64,000 nt of DNA, from positions 1 through 64,000 of the forward strand of contig JADGRO010000032.1 in assembly GCA_017880905.1 (NCBI GenBank), read 5' to 3'. This DNA is from Methylotenera sp. (GTDB lineage Bacteria; Pseudomonadota; Gammaproteobacteria; Burkholderiales; Methylophilaceae). A program made the position numbers and the translations under genes. Every line of letters begins with the position of its first letter. Position 1 is the first letter of the stretch. Below the pieces are notes generated by a model, which saw nothing but the letters and a program-made list of their open reading frames with translations, did not search any database and was not told the origin of the DNA. This document shows, in pieces, positions 20,228 to 29,231 of the stretch.

Positions 20228-21207
20228 CGTTTTCTGCGCATTACAAAGTGCTTATAAATTCCTTTCGATTCTTTTATCGGGTGTTTGGGTAGATAAGCCG
20301 CTAAAAACAATAATCCAGCCAAACCGGCAATTATCCATTTTAATTCAAATGCAGCTTTGTCGCGGCGCGCTGGCGGTTGTTTTTTCATGGCGGCCAAAAT
20401 GTTTTGCAAACTGTCGCCATTCACATAGTTACCACTCACTTCTTTGGCAAGCGATTGTAAATACTTTTCGTCTAATCTAGACATGTAACGGTCATTCGCG
20501 TCCGAAGCTACGCTGTCCTCACGTGTACCAATATTGTCCTGTGAGATTTGCGCAACGCCTGGTTGCATGGCAAAGCTTTCGCCAGACCAATAGCCGATGA
20601 GCTGATTTTTGTCATCAAGCTTAGGGATGGCTGTGCCTTTATCGCTACCCACGCCTACAAATAGCCAATCTTTCCCGCCCTGAAAGCCAGTTAAATCACG
20701 GGTGTTGAACACGTGTAGCTTTGGTGTTTCTTCACCATCAGTAAAATAAACCACTTGCGCGGGTTCTGGAAAGCTACGAATGAGCTTGGCTAAGGTCAAC
20801 ATGCTTTCACGGATACGGCTATTGCCGGACCAGCCATTGCGCCAATCTAAATGATCTATGGAATCTTCAAGCGCGGCAAAATTTTCACACACTTCAATCG
20901 GTGTATAGAGAGCAGCTACGCTAACGCCCGCAAATAAGCCTATGCTCACTTGCGTGCCACAAGGCATTTCACCAATAATACGATGCAATAAAAATTGTTG
21001 ATACTGCATGCGTGTGACGGGCTTGCCATCTAAACTCATGTCTTTTACGTTCATGCTCTGCGTGATGTCAACTACCAACAAATAGCTGTAGATATCGCGT
21101 TTAACCGGTACAGTTGGCCTGAACATGGCGATAATGAGTAACAGCAAAGCGGCTGCAAGCAAAGTAATGTCGCGGCGATGGCGTAGATAATTAAAAAGCT
21201 TTTTCAT
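20188..21207 (-). CDS. mxaL: VWA-domain protein MxaL of the methanol dehydrogenase accessory cluster
   Basis: The 339-residue protein has two membrane segments near the N-terminus, a von Willebrand A domain starting LLVVDITQSMNVKD (MIDAS motif D-x-T/S-x-S) and a C-terminal membrane helix (WIIAGLAGLLFLAAYL) with a basic tail. In Methylorubrum, MxaA, MxaK and MxaL are needed for calcium insertion into MxaFI methanol dehydrogenase. It is the last gene of the mxaRSACKL run. The next expected gene, mxaD, does not follow; its place is taken by the convergent ygfX-like gene, which it overlaps. The start is 5 bp from the mxaK stop. Confidence 0.85.
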   Translation of the reverse strand: MKKLFNYLRHRRDITLLAAALLLLIIAMFRPTVPVKRDIYSYLLVVDITQSMNVKDMSLDGKPVTRMQYQQFLLHRIIGEMPCGTQVSIGLFAGVSVAALYTPIEVCENFAALEDSIDHLDWRNGWSGNSRIRESMLTLAKLIRSFPEPAQVVYFTDGEETPKLHVFNTRDLTGFQGGKDWLFVGVGSDKGTAIPKLDDKNQLIGYWSGESFAMQPGVAQISQDNIGTREDSVASDANDRYMSRLDEKYLQSLAKEVSGNYVNGDSLQNILAAMKKQPPARRDKAAFELKWIIAGLAGLLFLAAYLPKHPIKESKGIYKHFVMRRKRHAAKSSGTLKSS

Positions 21208-21212
21208 GAATT

Positions 21213-21791
21213 TTAAGGTAAGCCCACAGGAATATTACCCATAATCAACCCAGCTTTATCTCCCTCGCCCACGCCAGGAGTCGGTGTGCTAGGTAGCATA
21301 CCAAGTACTCGATCCAAATTATGTTTTGCATCCCAATGGTTATTTTCAAGCTTAAGCGACGCTACATAAGCTGTTTTGGCTTGGCGCATCAAATATTCTG
21401 CCTCATTGCGTAAGGTGGAAGCGCTGCCGCTAATCGCCAAGGCGCGCAAAAAGAAAATATTGCCAACGTTGTATTGCACTGCAGATTTCTGGCTGGTATT
21501 GGCTTTAGGCATTAAGGCTGTAAATAGCAGCGTGGATTCTTTATAACGTTCTTTTTTAGCCAAATAGAGTGCAGTAGCAAACTTTGCCTCAAAGCTTTCC
21601 TTATCTGTTTCTGGCGTTTTTCCTACACTAACGGCCTGATTAAATGCATCAATTTGTTTGATGCGTTTATAGGTAAATACACTACCGGCCAAGCAAATGA
21701 GACTAATAATAGTAAAGGCCCAAGTGAGTTTTTTTACACTAAAAAATTGCGCCATATTTTGCGGCAGGTTTAATGGAATGCTTAATGCCAT
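21213..21791 (-). CDS. mxaK: MxaK, methanol dehydrogenase calcium-insertion accessory protein
   Basis: The 192-residue protein has an N-terminal membrane helix (LTWAFTIISLICLAGSVFTY) and a periplasmic helical domain with TPR-like pairs, including ALYLAKKERYKESTLLFTAL and KSAVQYNVGNIFFLRALAI. The position between a VWA gene (mxaC) and mxaL matches the canonical order, and the NVGN segment and length fit MxaK. It overlaps mxaC by 10 bp, so translation is probably coupled. The function is inferred from operon conservation and known mutants in Methylorubrum. Confidence 0.82.
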   Translation of the reverse strand: MALSIPLNLPQNMAQFFSVKKLTWAFTIISLICLAGSVFTYKRIKQIDAFNQAVSVGKTPETDKESFEAKFATALYLAKKERYKESTLLFTALMPKANTSQKSAVQYNVGNIFFLRALAISGSASTLRNEAEYLMRQAKTAYVASLKLENNHWDAKHNLDRVLGMLPSTPTPGVGEGDKAGLIMGNIPVGLP

Positions 21792-22756
21792 GTTTTAACC
21801 TCTAAGTATTTTACGCCGAGCAACAATCCAATCATGCTAGCAGCAATTAAAAAGCAAATATTTGAAAAATCCTTACCAGGAATTTTTTCTAAGTACTTAA
21901 TCGGTTTTTTTTCTTTACGATTAATGTCGTCAATTGCCAGTTGTAAACTTTTTGGATTTTCCGCCTCATAAGCGTTAAACGGTGTTTTCATAGTTTTAAA
22001 AAATTCGTACAGCTCTATTTCTGGCGGCAAAGCTTTGTCTGGATTGGGTGCATAATTTTTATCAAAAATACTGATACCGTCAGGTTCACGCAGTACAATC
22101 CAATAAAGGCTAATGTGCAATTTATCGAACCAATCACGGATTTTTTGCTGGGTATCGGCACTAATTCTACCGCCGCCATCAGATAGCAAAATCATTGCCC
22201 GTGAACCTGAGTCCGGGATATTGTCAAATAGTCCAGCGCCTGTAGTTAGGCCGCTACCAATATTGGTCTGAAACAGCGCATTACCAGCCGTGGCACGCAC
22301 GGCGGCGATCATGGCCTCTTTATTCTCGGTGAGCGGCAAAACATACATCGCCGAATTGCTAAAAGTAATCATGCCCATCAAGTCATTTTGGCGTGATTGC
22401 ACAAATTGTGTAATTAAGCGAGCAGCAGCAGCAGATTTGGTTTCACCTACATTTTGAGCAGAGCCTGAAAATGGATCATCCATGCTGGCGCTTCTATCCA
22501 GCACCAAGCCGATTTGTGCGCCCACGCCTATGCGTTCAACTTCTTGCTGATTGGTGTGCGGGGCGCTTAATCCTAGTACGATAAAAAGCAGAGTTAGTAC
22601 CGCAAGTACCTTTAAAATCATGCCTATCAAGTCAGATAGCGGGTCGGCCGGCAGCATATCAAGCCACGAATAGCTCTTGCTGTGCGCACGCTGAAACACC
22701 AATGGTAATAAAGCCAAAGGTACCAACCACAACAACCATGGGAACGAAAAAGACAT
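21782..22756 (-). CDS. mxaC: VWA-domain protein MxaC
   Basis: The 324-residue protein opens with the aerotolerance-protein-like membrane segment FPWLLWLVPLALLPLVFQ, then a second helix (ILKVLAVLTLLFIVLGLS). A VWA domain carries the metal-ion site DRSASMD (about 90-96) and LLSDGGG, and a C-terminal helix follows (NICFLIAASMIGLLLGV). It resembles BatA-type proteins. In the mxa cluster it works with MxaS and the MoxR ATPase in maturing methanol dehydrogenase. It starts 3 bp after mxaA. Confidence 0.85.
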   Translation of the reverse strand: MSFSFPWLLWLVPLALLPLVFQRAHSKSYSWLDMLPADPLSDLIGMILKVLAVLTLLFIVLGLSAPHTNQQEVERIGVGAQIGLVLDRSASMDDPFSGSAQNVGETKSAAAARLITQFVQSRQNDLMGMITFSNSAMYVLPLTENKEAMIAAVRATAGNALFQTNIGSGLTTGAGLFDNIPDSGSRAMILLSDGGGRISADTQQKIRDWFDKLHISLYWIVLREPDGISIFDKNYAPNPDKALPPEIELYEFFKTMKTPFNAYEAENPKSLQLAIDDINRKEKKPIKYLEKIPGKDFSNICFLIAASMIGLLLGVKYLEVKTWH

Positions 22757-22759
22757 GAT

Positions 22760-23761
22760 TTAGGCCTTGGCATCCGTATTTAAAGTATCGGGAACCAACC
22801 CGCGCTCGCAATCGCGGCAACGACGACAAAATTGCGCCAGCCATTGTATGGGGTTATTGCCCACCTCATGTTTGGAGTTCGGCTCAAAAAATACCTGACG
22901 CGATAAACCAAAAAATTGACCCATCTCAGTTTTAATGACATTAAATGCAGGATTTTGTACCAAAAACTGCTCTAAATTGCCACTAAATAAACTATTGCCC
23001 GCAGTAGTGTTAAGTGAAGCATGCATGCTGGAAACCGCTTGTTGTATTCCTTGTGGCGTATTAGGTAATTTGCGGATTTCTCGATAACTCCTAGCAAATG
23101 GCCCACCCATGCGCGGCAACCAAGCGTGTTTGCCGAGCATATACAGTAAACCAAGTAAACTTAAAACTAACACAATCAGCAAAGTTTTAAGGCGTTTTTT
23201 CTCAAGTGAATTATCAAGAAGTAGCGGGCCTCTAAAGGTGCTCATATCCTCTTCAACTTTAACCTGACCGAAAAGTGAAATCGGCGAAATTGCGAACTCA
23301 AAGCTTGGAATGCGGTATTTCACGACTTCTTTACCATGAGACTTTAAGTTAATTAAATGCAAATATTCGGTTGGCAATGCGCCGTGTTTAACCACCTCTT
23401 TATTGGTAAATACCTGATAACTAAGTGTTAATTCGTGAATGACTTTATCTCCATCATCTTTGCTGGTATGTTGGATATCACTTAAGTCAATGCCAAGCAC
23501 CTGTCCCCTATAACGTTTTTCGTAACCGACAATAGGTAATGATTCATCAATAAGTTTGTAAGGTTTTTTGATGGTGACGATGATGTGGCGTGTAAGAATA
23601 TCACCCACCATATAGCCTACAGCCCGCTCTGGGTCTTGTATTTGTGCGATGACTACGCCATCCTTTACGTCGGGCAGTAATTGAACATCAAGTGCAAGAG
23701 CAGCATTTGTGATCAAGCTTAAAATAAATGCGAATAGAATTTGATTCAATAATTTATTCAT
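22760..23761 (-). CDS. mxaA: MxaA, methanol dehydrogenase maturation protein
   Basis: The 333-residue protein has a signal peptide (ILFAFILSLITNAALA), a periplasmic beta-rich domain with VGYMVGDILTRHIIV and PIVGYEKRYRGQVLGIDL, one membrane helix near 195-212 (TLLIVLVLSLLGLLYMLG) and a cytoplasmic helical tail. The order between mxaS and mxaC and the domain plan match MxaA, required for calcium insertion into the MxaFI enzyme. It starts 18 bp after mxaS. No catalytic motif is known for this family. Confidence 0.85.
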   Translation of the reverse strand: MNKLLNQILFAFILSLITNAALALDVQLLPDVKDGVVIAQIQDPERAVGYMVGDILTRHIIVTIKKPYKLIDESLPIVGYEKRYRGQVLGIDLSDIQHTSKDDGDKVIHELTLSYQVFTNKEVVKHGALPTEYLHLINLKSHGKEVVKYRIPSFEFAISPISLFGQVKVEEDMSTFRGPLLLDNSLEKKRLKTLLIVLVLSLLGLLYMLGKHAWLPRMGGPFARSYREIRKLPNTPQGIQQAVSSMHASLNTTAGNSLFSGNLEQFLVQNPAFNVIKTEMGQFFGLSRQVFFEPNSKHEVGNNPIQWLAQFCRRCRDCERGLVPDTLNTDAKA

Positions 23762-23779
23762 ATAGTTTTGTATATAAGG

Positions 23780-24640
23780 TCAGGCGGCTACAAATTGGTG
23801 AAAATATTCTGTTAGCCTTTCGGCATCAAAATCGCCTTCTACATAAAATGGCGGCATATCAAATTGCATAAAAAGCTTATAAATGGCTTCCCGACGTGCT
23901 TCAAACGATTCAATTATCCTATTGCGGAAATCTTTACGTAAAAACAAAGTGCGTCTTGCGCTCGTTTCTGGGTCAGTCACCACGGTAATACCATTTTCAG
24001 GCAAATTCCTGTACTCGTCTGCATCCCATAACACTACTGGTACGATGTGGTGCCGCAACAAATTAGCCAGCGATTCTTCTAGCTGTTGCATGGGCATGTG
24101 AAAATCTGAAATCAAAAACACCAGCGAGCGCTCACGCGGTAAAAAACGCCATACTTCAGAAATGCCAACACTAGAAACAGGGCCTGGATGGTATTCTTTT
24201 AAGCGTTCTGCCAACTCAATTGCACGTTGAGATTTGAATGAGGCCATGCTAATCCAGTCTTCGCGCACAAAATCATCAAAACCTATGAAACCAAATGGGT
24301 CGCCATTACGGTTTGCCGATTGAGCAATGGATTCAGCAATATCGGCTGCTTTGCGGATTTTGCGTTCTTTTGCGCCAAAATTCATACTGCCGGATAAATC
24401 GCAAATGACAAACACTGGTGTCGCGCTTTTTTGGTTGAACAGGCGAACAAATACTTGCTCCATCGGGTCGCGTAGGGTTTGGCGCAAATCGATGCGGCGC
24501 GGATCAGGATAGGCAACTAGCGTGGTATGGCCGATAAATTCCATGCCCATACCGCGCTGTGTGCTAGCGTGGCGGCCTGGATGGCGGCCGCGGTTGCGCC
24601 AACCGATGTGGTAGCTAAATTCTTTGATATTTTCTATCAT
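23780..24640 (-). CDS. mxaS: MxaS, DUF58/VWA-like protein
   Basis: The 286-residue cytoplasmic protein belongs to the DUF58 family usually paired with MoxR ATPases. The N-terminus holds the basic IGWRNRGRHPGRHASTQRGMG stretch, and a VWA-like core begins at FVICDLSGSMNFG with the MIDAS motif, followed by FIGFDDFVREDW and FLISDFHMP. It starts 27 bp after mxaR. It presumably acts as adaptor between the ATPase and the membrane VWA proteins during dehydrogenase maturation; this is inferred from the family. Confidence 0.88.
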   Translation of the reverse strand: MIENIKEFSYHIGWRNRGRHPGRHASTQRGMGMEFIGHTTLVAYPDPRRIDLRQTLRDPMEQVFVRLFNQKSATPVFVICDLSGSMNFGAKERKIRKAADIAESIAQSANRNGDPFGFIGFDDFVREDWISMASFKSQRAIELAERLKEYHPGPVSSVGISEVWRFLPRERSLVFLISDFHMPMQQLEESLANLLRHHIVPVVLWDADEYRNLPENGITVVTDPETSARRTLFLRKDFRNRIIESFEARREAIYKLFMQFDMPPFYVEGDFDAERLTEYFHQFVAA

Positions 24641-24667
24641 AATTTCAGCCAGCCATTTTCATTTGAC

Positions 24668-25684
24668 CTAAGGAGCGGCAACGGCATTAAGAATGTTGCT
24701 CAACATCTCACGCGCAATCTCGGTGCGGCGCATTTCATACACCGGGCTGAACACCAACCTATGTGCCACAGTTTCGTGGAAAACTGCGTGAATGTCTTCG
24801 GGCGTAATCGCGGTACGCTCATTGAGCCAAGCGTTGACGCGGGCAGCACGTAGCATCATGCTCATGCCGCGCGGGCTGGCACCTGCCAGCACGAGGCGAT
24901 TCATATCCACATTGGTGACTTTTACACCATATTCAGTCGGGTTACGCGTGGATTTCCACAAGTTAAGCGCATATTTCTTAAGCGTTTCTGAGGCTTCAAT
25001 ACTTTTTTGAATCACGCCTGAAAATGCATTAAGTTTGTCAAATTGCAGCACGTCTTTTTTAATGGTATCCACCAAAGCGTCAACGTCATGGAAGCGTGTA
25101 TCAAACATCAGGCCAGACATAATCGCATCGTCGCTTGGCACTAGAATAGGGATTTCCATCATAAAACGGTCACGTGCGGCAGAGGGGATCTCAAAGGTTT
25201 CTTCTTTTTCCACTTGGTTGCGGTCTGCAAATACAATCATATGCGGAAACACATGCTCTTTATTGAACGCAGACAGTGTGCGTTCTGCCATCACGCGCAA
25301 TAGCAATGAGTGCACCTGCGGACGGGCACGGTTGATTTCGTTAAAGAAAAATACTGATAGGTTTTCGCCCGACATCAACAATGGCCCTGCGCTCACGTGC
25401 GGTTTGCCGTCCTCGCCCAAATAGGTGTGGTACACCAAATCATTAGGCATTAAATCAATCGTGCCTTCAATACGCTGGTAACCGCCGCCAATGCTGCGTG
25501 TAAAGGCGCGTAGCAATGTGGTTTTACCTACACCCACATCGCCTTCAAGCAACACGTGCCCGCGTGCGAAAATCGCGGTGGTAATCAAGCGTATCGGGTT
25601 ATGCTGACCAACCACGACTTTGTTGACTTCGGTTTCTAAAGTTAGCGCATGTTGACGCCAGTCGGCCAATTGACGGTCGCTCAT
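24668..25684 (-). CDS. mxaR: MoxR-type AAA+ ATPase MxaR
   Basis: The 338-residue AAA+ ATPase shows Walker A GDVGVGKTT (about 50-58), Walker B VFFFNEINRA, sensor FADRNQVEKEETFEIPSAARDRF and a C-terminal lid domain. MoxR proteins are chaperone-like and act on enzyme complexes. This one is the founding type, next to mxaS and mxaA, for methanol dehydrogenase maturation. It is the first gene of the leftward mxaRSACKL operon, divergent from fabA. The genes for the enzyme itself (mxaFJGI), which precede mxaR in classical clusters, are not here. Confidence 0.9.
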   Translation of the reverse strand: MSDRQLADWRQHALTLETEVNKVVVGQHNPIRLITTAIFARGHVLLEGDVGVGKTTLLRAFTRSIGGGYQRIEGTIDLMPNDLVYHTYLGEDGKPHVSAGPLLMSGENLSVFFFNEINRARPQVHSLLLRVMAERTLSAFNKEHVFPHMIVFADRNQVEKEETFEIPSAARDRFMMEIPILVPSDDAIMSGLMFDTRFHDVDALVDTIKKDVLQFDKLNAFSGVIQKSIEASETLKKYALNLWKSTRNPTEYGVKVTNVDMNRLVLAGASPRGMSMMLRAARVNAWLNERTAITPEDIHAVFHETVAHRLVFSPVYEMRRTEIAREMLSNILNAVAAP

Positions 25685-25771
25685 GGAGTTTTCCCTAAAA
25701 AATAAATTACTAAGTTTGAAATAGTTTTTTTGATAATTATTAGTGATTATATTAAATGAATTTCAGATGCA

Positions 25772-25791
25772 TGTATACAGGTTTGTATACA
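25772..25791. promoter_or_regulatory. Tandem palindromic operator candidate between mxaR and fabA
   Basis: The 8-bp perfect palindrome TGTATACA occurs twice, at 25772-25779 and 25784-25791, separated by four bases. It lies near the middle of the divergent spacer, about 88 bp from mxaR and 92 bp from fabA. Two identical dyads 12 bp apart suggest a dimeric regulator bound as a pair. Which operon it controls is not evident. Confidence 0.45.
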
Positions 25792-25882
25792 GCTTTTAAA
25801 ACTTGTTTTATCAGATAGGGCTTTCGTTAAATGCATTTTCCAGCGAAAATAGCACAAATATTTAAGTTTAAGAATGTATTTA

Positions 25883-26398
25883 ATGAAAAAACAAAATAGT
25901 TTTACCAAGGAGGAGTTATTGGCCTGCGGCAGAGGGGAGATGTTTGGCGAGGGTAACGCACAATTGCCGTTGCCGCCCATGTTGATGTTTGACCGCATTG
26001 TGAAAATTACCGAAGACGGTGGCAAATATGGTAATGGCCAAATGATTGCAGAGTTAGATATTAAACCGGACTTATGGTTTTTTGGTTGTCATTTTACAGG
26101 CGACCCTGTCATGCCGGGCTGTTTGGGCTTAGATGCCATGTGGCAATTGGTAGGGTTTTATTTGGGTTGGATGGGTGGCCTAGGGCGCGGCCGTGCGCTA
26201 GGTGCGGGTGAGGTTAAATTTAGTGGCCAAGTACTTCCAACTGCAAAAAAGGCAACTTATACTATTGACTTGAAACGAGTTATTTTGCGTAGATTAGTGA
26301 TGGGCATTGCCGATGCCACCATGACGTTGGATGGTCGTGATATATACGTGGCCAGTGATTTGCGTGTAGGTTTATTTACCAGAACAGACAATTTTTAA
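25883..26398 (+). CDS. fabA: 3-hydroxydecanoyl-ACP dehydratase/isomerase
   Basis: FabA dehydrates 3-hydroxydecanoyl-ACP and isomerises trans-2- to cis-3-decenoyl-ACP, the branch point to unsaturated fatty acids. The 171-residue hotdog-fold protein has the active-site His70 in [14 protein letters not shown] and Asp84 in [18 protein letters not shown] chose ATG 25883, which aligns with the E. coli start and length; an ATG three codons upstream (25874) is also possible. fabB follows 44 bp downstream, the usual pair. Confidence 0.95.
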   Translation: MKKQNSFTKEELLACGRGEMFGEGNAQLPLPPMLMFDRIVKITEDGGKYGNGQMIAELDIKPDLWFFGCHFTGDPVMPGCLGLDAMWQLVGFYLGWMGGLGRGRALGAGEVKFSGQVLPTAKKATYTIDLKRVILRRLVMGIADATMTLDGRDIYVASDLRVGLFTRTDNF

Positions 26399-26442
26399 TA
26401 AATGTTGAATAGAATAAAAGAATTAATTTTAGGGAGCACGGA

Positions 26443-27669
26443 ATGCGTCGTGTCGTAGTTACTGGCTTAGGCATTGTTTCTAGCCTAGGCAACAATAAAG
26501 CAGAAGTTAAAGATAGTTTGCATGCGGGCCGCTCTGGCATTACATTTCAGCAAGAGTATGCGGATCGTGGTTTTAGATCGCAGGTAGCTGGCAATGTGAA
26601 GTTGAATATTGAAGGATTGATTGATCGCAAATTGATGCGCTTTATGGCTAAAGGCCACGCCTATAGCTGGATTGCGCTGCAAGAGGCGATTGCTGATGCG
26701 AATTTGCCGCATGACATGGTTTCGAATATTCGTACGGGCATGATTGTGGGCGCTGGCGGCACTTCAACTGAGAGCATGTTGGAAGCCACAGATACATTCC
26801 GCGAAAAAGGTGTGCGTCGCGTGGGGCCGTACATGGTCACAAAAACCATGTCCAACGGTATTGTGGCTTGCTTGGCGACTGGCGCACAGATTAAGGGCGT
26901 TAATTATTCTATTAGCTCGGCGTGTTCAACCAGCGCGCATTGCATTGGTAATGGTGTTGAGCAGATTCAAATGGACAAGCAAGATATTATTTTTGCAGGC
27001 GGCGGCGAAGAAGAGCACTGGACCATGTCCTTACTGTTTGATGCCATGGGCGCTTTGAGTAGCAAATATAACGATACGCCAGAAAAGGCCAGCCGTACTT
27101 ATGATGCTAACCGGGATGGTTTTGTAATTTCTGGTGGTGGCGGCATTGTGGTGCTGGAAGAATATGAACACGCAAAAAAACGTGGCGCAAAAATCTACGC
27201 TGAAGTAGTAGGTTATGGCGCAACTTCAGATGGTTACGATATGGTGGCACCAAGCGGCGAGGGCGCAGAACGTTGTATGCACATGGCGCTACAAGGTATT
27301 GAACATGTGGATTACATCAATACGCACGGCACCAGTACGCCTGTTGGCGATACCAAAGAACTGGAAGCGATTCGTGGTGTATTTGGCAATGGACAATACG
27401 GCGAGCTACCGGCGATAGCCTCAACCAAATCACTCTCAGGCCATGCGCTGGGCGCTGCGGGTGTGAACGAAGCAATTTATACCTTGATTATGATGGAAAG
27501 TAATTTCATTGCGGCATCTGCCAATATTGATAACTTAGACCCCGCTGCAGAGGGCTTGCCTATTGCCACCAAGCGTATTGATAACGTAAAGGTAGAAACT
27601 GCGTTATCTAACAGTTTTGGCTTTGGTGGCACTAACGCGACCTTAACGCTATCAACCAAAAATCTGTAA
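26443..27669 (+). CDS. fabB: 3-oxoacyl-ACP synthase I
   Basis: FabB elongates cis-3-decenoyl-ACP and so works directly after FabA in unsaturated fatty acid synthesis. The 408-residue thiolase-fold protein has the catalytic cysteine in [12 protein letters not shown] (Cys161) and the two active-site histidines in [14 protein letters not shown] and [11 protein letters not shown], with the C-terminal [17 protein letters not shown] lies upstream of ATG 26443. The fabA-fabB pairing and this sequence type argue for FabB and not FabF. Confidence 0.95.
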   Translation: MRRVVVTGLGIVSSLGNNKAEVKDSLHAGRSGITFQQEYADRGFRSQVAGNVKLNIEGLIDRKLMRFMAKGHAYSWIALQEAIADANLPHDMVSNIRTGMIVGAGGTSTESMLEATDTFREKGVRRVGPYMVTKTMSNGIVACLATGAQIKGVNYSISSACSTSAHCIGNGVEQIQMDKQDIIFAGGGEEEHWTMSLLFDAMGALSSKYNDTPEKASRTYDANRDGFVISGGGGIVVLEEYEHAKKRGAKIYAEVVGYGATSDGYDMVAPSGEGAERCMHMALQGIEHVDYINTHGTSTPVGDTKELEAIRGVFGNGQYGELPAIASTKSLSGHALGAAGVNEAIYTLIMMESNFIAASANIDNLDPAAEGLPIATKRIDNVKVETALSNSFGFGGTNATLTLSTKNL

Positions 27670-27708
27670 GGCGCATTATAAGCGCATTACCGTAATCAGG
27701 AGCGCGCT

Positions 27709-28269
27709 ATGAAACATCTCTTAATTGCCCTTACCGCTTTTATTTTAGCTGGCAGTGCAACTATTTTAACGGGCTGCGCCACTATGATGGGCGACCGCAC
27801 GGTGAATGTTACGGGTGACCAAATTGCGCAAAAACTCAATGAGAAATTAGCGCTACCCATTTCGCTACTTAAAGTGTTTGATGTGAATTTATCTAACTCG
27901 CTGGTGACTTTTGACAAAACTACCGGCCGCATGACGACCACCATGGACACCACGCTCTCTAGCGAATTGTCTGATAAAACCCTAACAGGCAAGCTGGGCA
28001 TTTCTGGCAAACTGCGCTTTGATGCTGCTACCAGTACTGTGGTGTTAGACGAACCCAAAGTTGAAAACATTAACTTCGATGGCGCAGATGGCAAATATAA
28101 CGACCTTTTTAACGCGATGGTCAAAACCGTGGGTGGCGGGATGTTGAATGGCTTGACGCTTTATACCGTGAAGCTGGAAGATTTAAAATTTGGCGGCACG
28201 AGTTACAGCCCAAAAGACATGGTAGTGACGGATAATGGCTTGCAGTTAACGCTGACACCGCAACGCTAG
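27709..28269 (+). CDS. DUF1439 (YceB-like) lipoprotein
   Basis: The 186-residue precursor has a lipoprotein signal with lipobox LTGC (Cys at about 23), so the mature protein is anchored to a membrane. The rest matches the DUF1439/YceB plan: VTGDQIAQKLNEKLALPISL, LDEPKVENINFDG and a C-terminal VVTDNGLQLTLTPQ. The fold resembles lipid-binding tubular domains; the role is unknown. AGGAG lies before the ATG. It follows fabB by 39 bp and may be co-transcribed with it. Confidence 0.8.
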   Translation: MKHLLIALTAFILAGSATILTGCATMMGDRTVNVTGDQIAQKLNEKLALPISLLKVFDVNLSNSLVTFDKTTGRMTTTMDTTLSSELSDKTLTGKLGISGKLRFDAATSTVVLDEPKVENINFDGADGKYNDLFNAMVKTVGGGMLNGLTLYTVKLEDLKFGGTSYSPKDMVVTDNGLQLTLTPQR

Positions 28270-28404
28270 TGTGCAATTAAATTGCATAAATTAATTATAA
28301 ATAGATGCCCTGTAGACCGCATGGATATTGGGTTTTTTGGACATGCTAATATGGTTAATTGTGACCTGTCCCATATTGTTTCTCTTTGATCGAGTATAGA
28401 TGTG

Positions 28405-28748
28405 ATGCGGAAACTTATATTAAGTAAATCAATATTAATCGGTCTTATTTCGATAGTTGGTTGTAGCACCCAGCAATACGACCCAAACTATTGGCATCAG
28501 AATTTTGTTAACATTTTACAAAAAATGTTGGGCATAATTTTGATAATGTTCGAAATGGGGAAACTGGTGGCTGGGGAGGGAAGGAAGCATCTCTCATAGA
28601 CCAAACTAAATTACCAAATGGTTATGAGGCTTACAAGTATCTATATTCCAGAACGTGCAATTACATATTGGTGGTTGATCCTAAAACAAACACAATTGGT
28701 GAAGTGAAATGGGAAGGTGAGAAGAGTGATTGTATTATAGTGCCTTAA
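28405..28748 (+). pseudogene. Frameshifted small lipoprotein gene
   Basis: From ATG 28405 the frame gives a lipoprotein signal (LSKSILIGLISIVGCSTQQ) and continues to NFVNILQK, then leaves frame at a run of six A (28520-28525; a T4 run just before is the other candidate) and stops at 28597-28599. Adding one base restores VGHNFDNVRNGETGGWGGKE followed by a further 54 residues ending SDCIIVP, to TAA 28746-28748. The restored protein of about 115 residues has a compact Cys-containing C-terminus with ILVVDPKTNTIGEVKW. No family is recognised. It is either a recent pseudogene, a sequencing error or a slippage-regulated gene. Confidence 0.6.
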
Positions 28749-28790
28749 AGCTAATAGCAATAGTGGGTTAGGCAACGATTATTTGATGTT

Positions 28791-29159
28791 TTAAACAATC
28801 AACATAGCCGCTACATTGCGGCCTTCACTCATTAAAAAATTATAAGTTCTGCACGCTGCTGCGGTGGTCATGCATTCAAGCGAAACGCCAATTTCTGTCA
28901 GGTTTTTATAAATTTTTGGGTGCAAAAACTGATGTTTTTCGCCTGTTCCCAATAAAACCACTTCTGGTTTTAATTCAATAAGTTGTGCGAAATGCGCTTC
29001 GTTTAACTCTGCAAAATCACTCGCTTGCCAATCTAAAATAAGCTTATTAGCCATTACAATTAAATTGCGCGTATAACGTGCTTGATTGATTTCGATAAAG
29101 TCTGCACCGTAGCCCGTAATTAAATAGTTGTTTTCGGAAGTAGTTAAGTGTAGTTTCAT
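28791..29159 (-). CDS. Mth938-like domain protein (DUF498/NDUFAF3 family)
   Basis: The 122-residue protein shows PEVVLLGTGEKHQFLHP and ECMTTAAACRTYNFLMSEGRNVAAML, the two conserved blocks of the Mth938/AAMDC/NDUFAF3 fold. In eukaryotes the family includes a complex I assembly factor; the bacterial role is unknown, though genes of this type are often near protein export or respiration genes. It is divergent from alaA, 72 bp away, and stands alone on its strand. Confidence 0.8.
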   Translation of the reverse strand: MKLHLTTSENNYLITGYGADFIEINQARYTRNLIVMANKLILDWQASDFAELNEAHFAQLIELKPEVVLLGTGEKHQFLHPKIYKNLTEIGVSLECMTTAAACRTYNFLMSEGRNVAAMLIV

Positions 29160-29231
29160 AGCAATATTCTAGCCTATTTTGGCGCGGCTTTCATTGAACG
29201 AGAACCCTATTTTAAGGTAAACTAGCGCCTT

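Noticed and set aside
28519-28527. Programmed -1 frameshift signal in the small lipoprotein gene
   Set aside because: The A6 run is not set in the X-XXY-YYZ frame of known slippery sites and no stimulatory hairpin was evident, so pseudogene or error is preferred.
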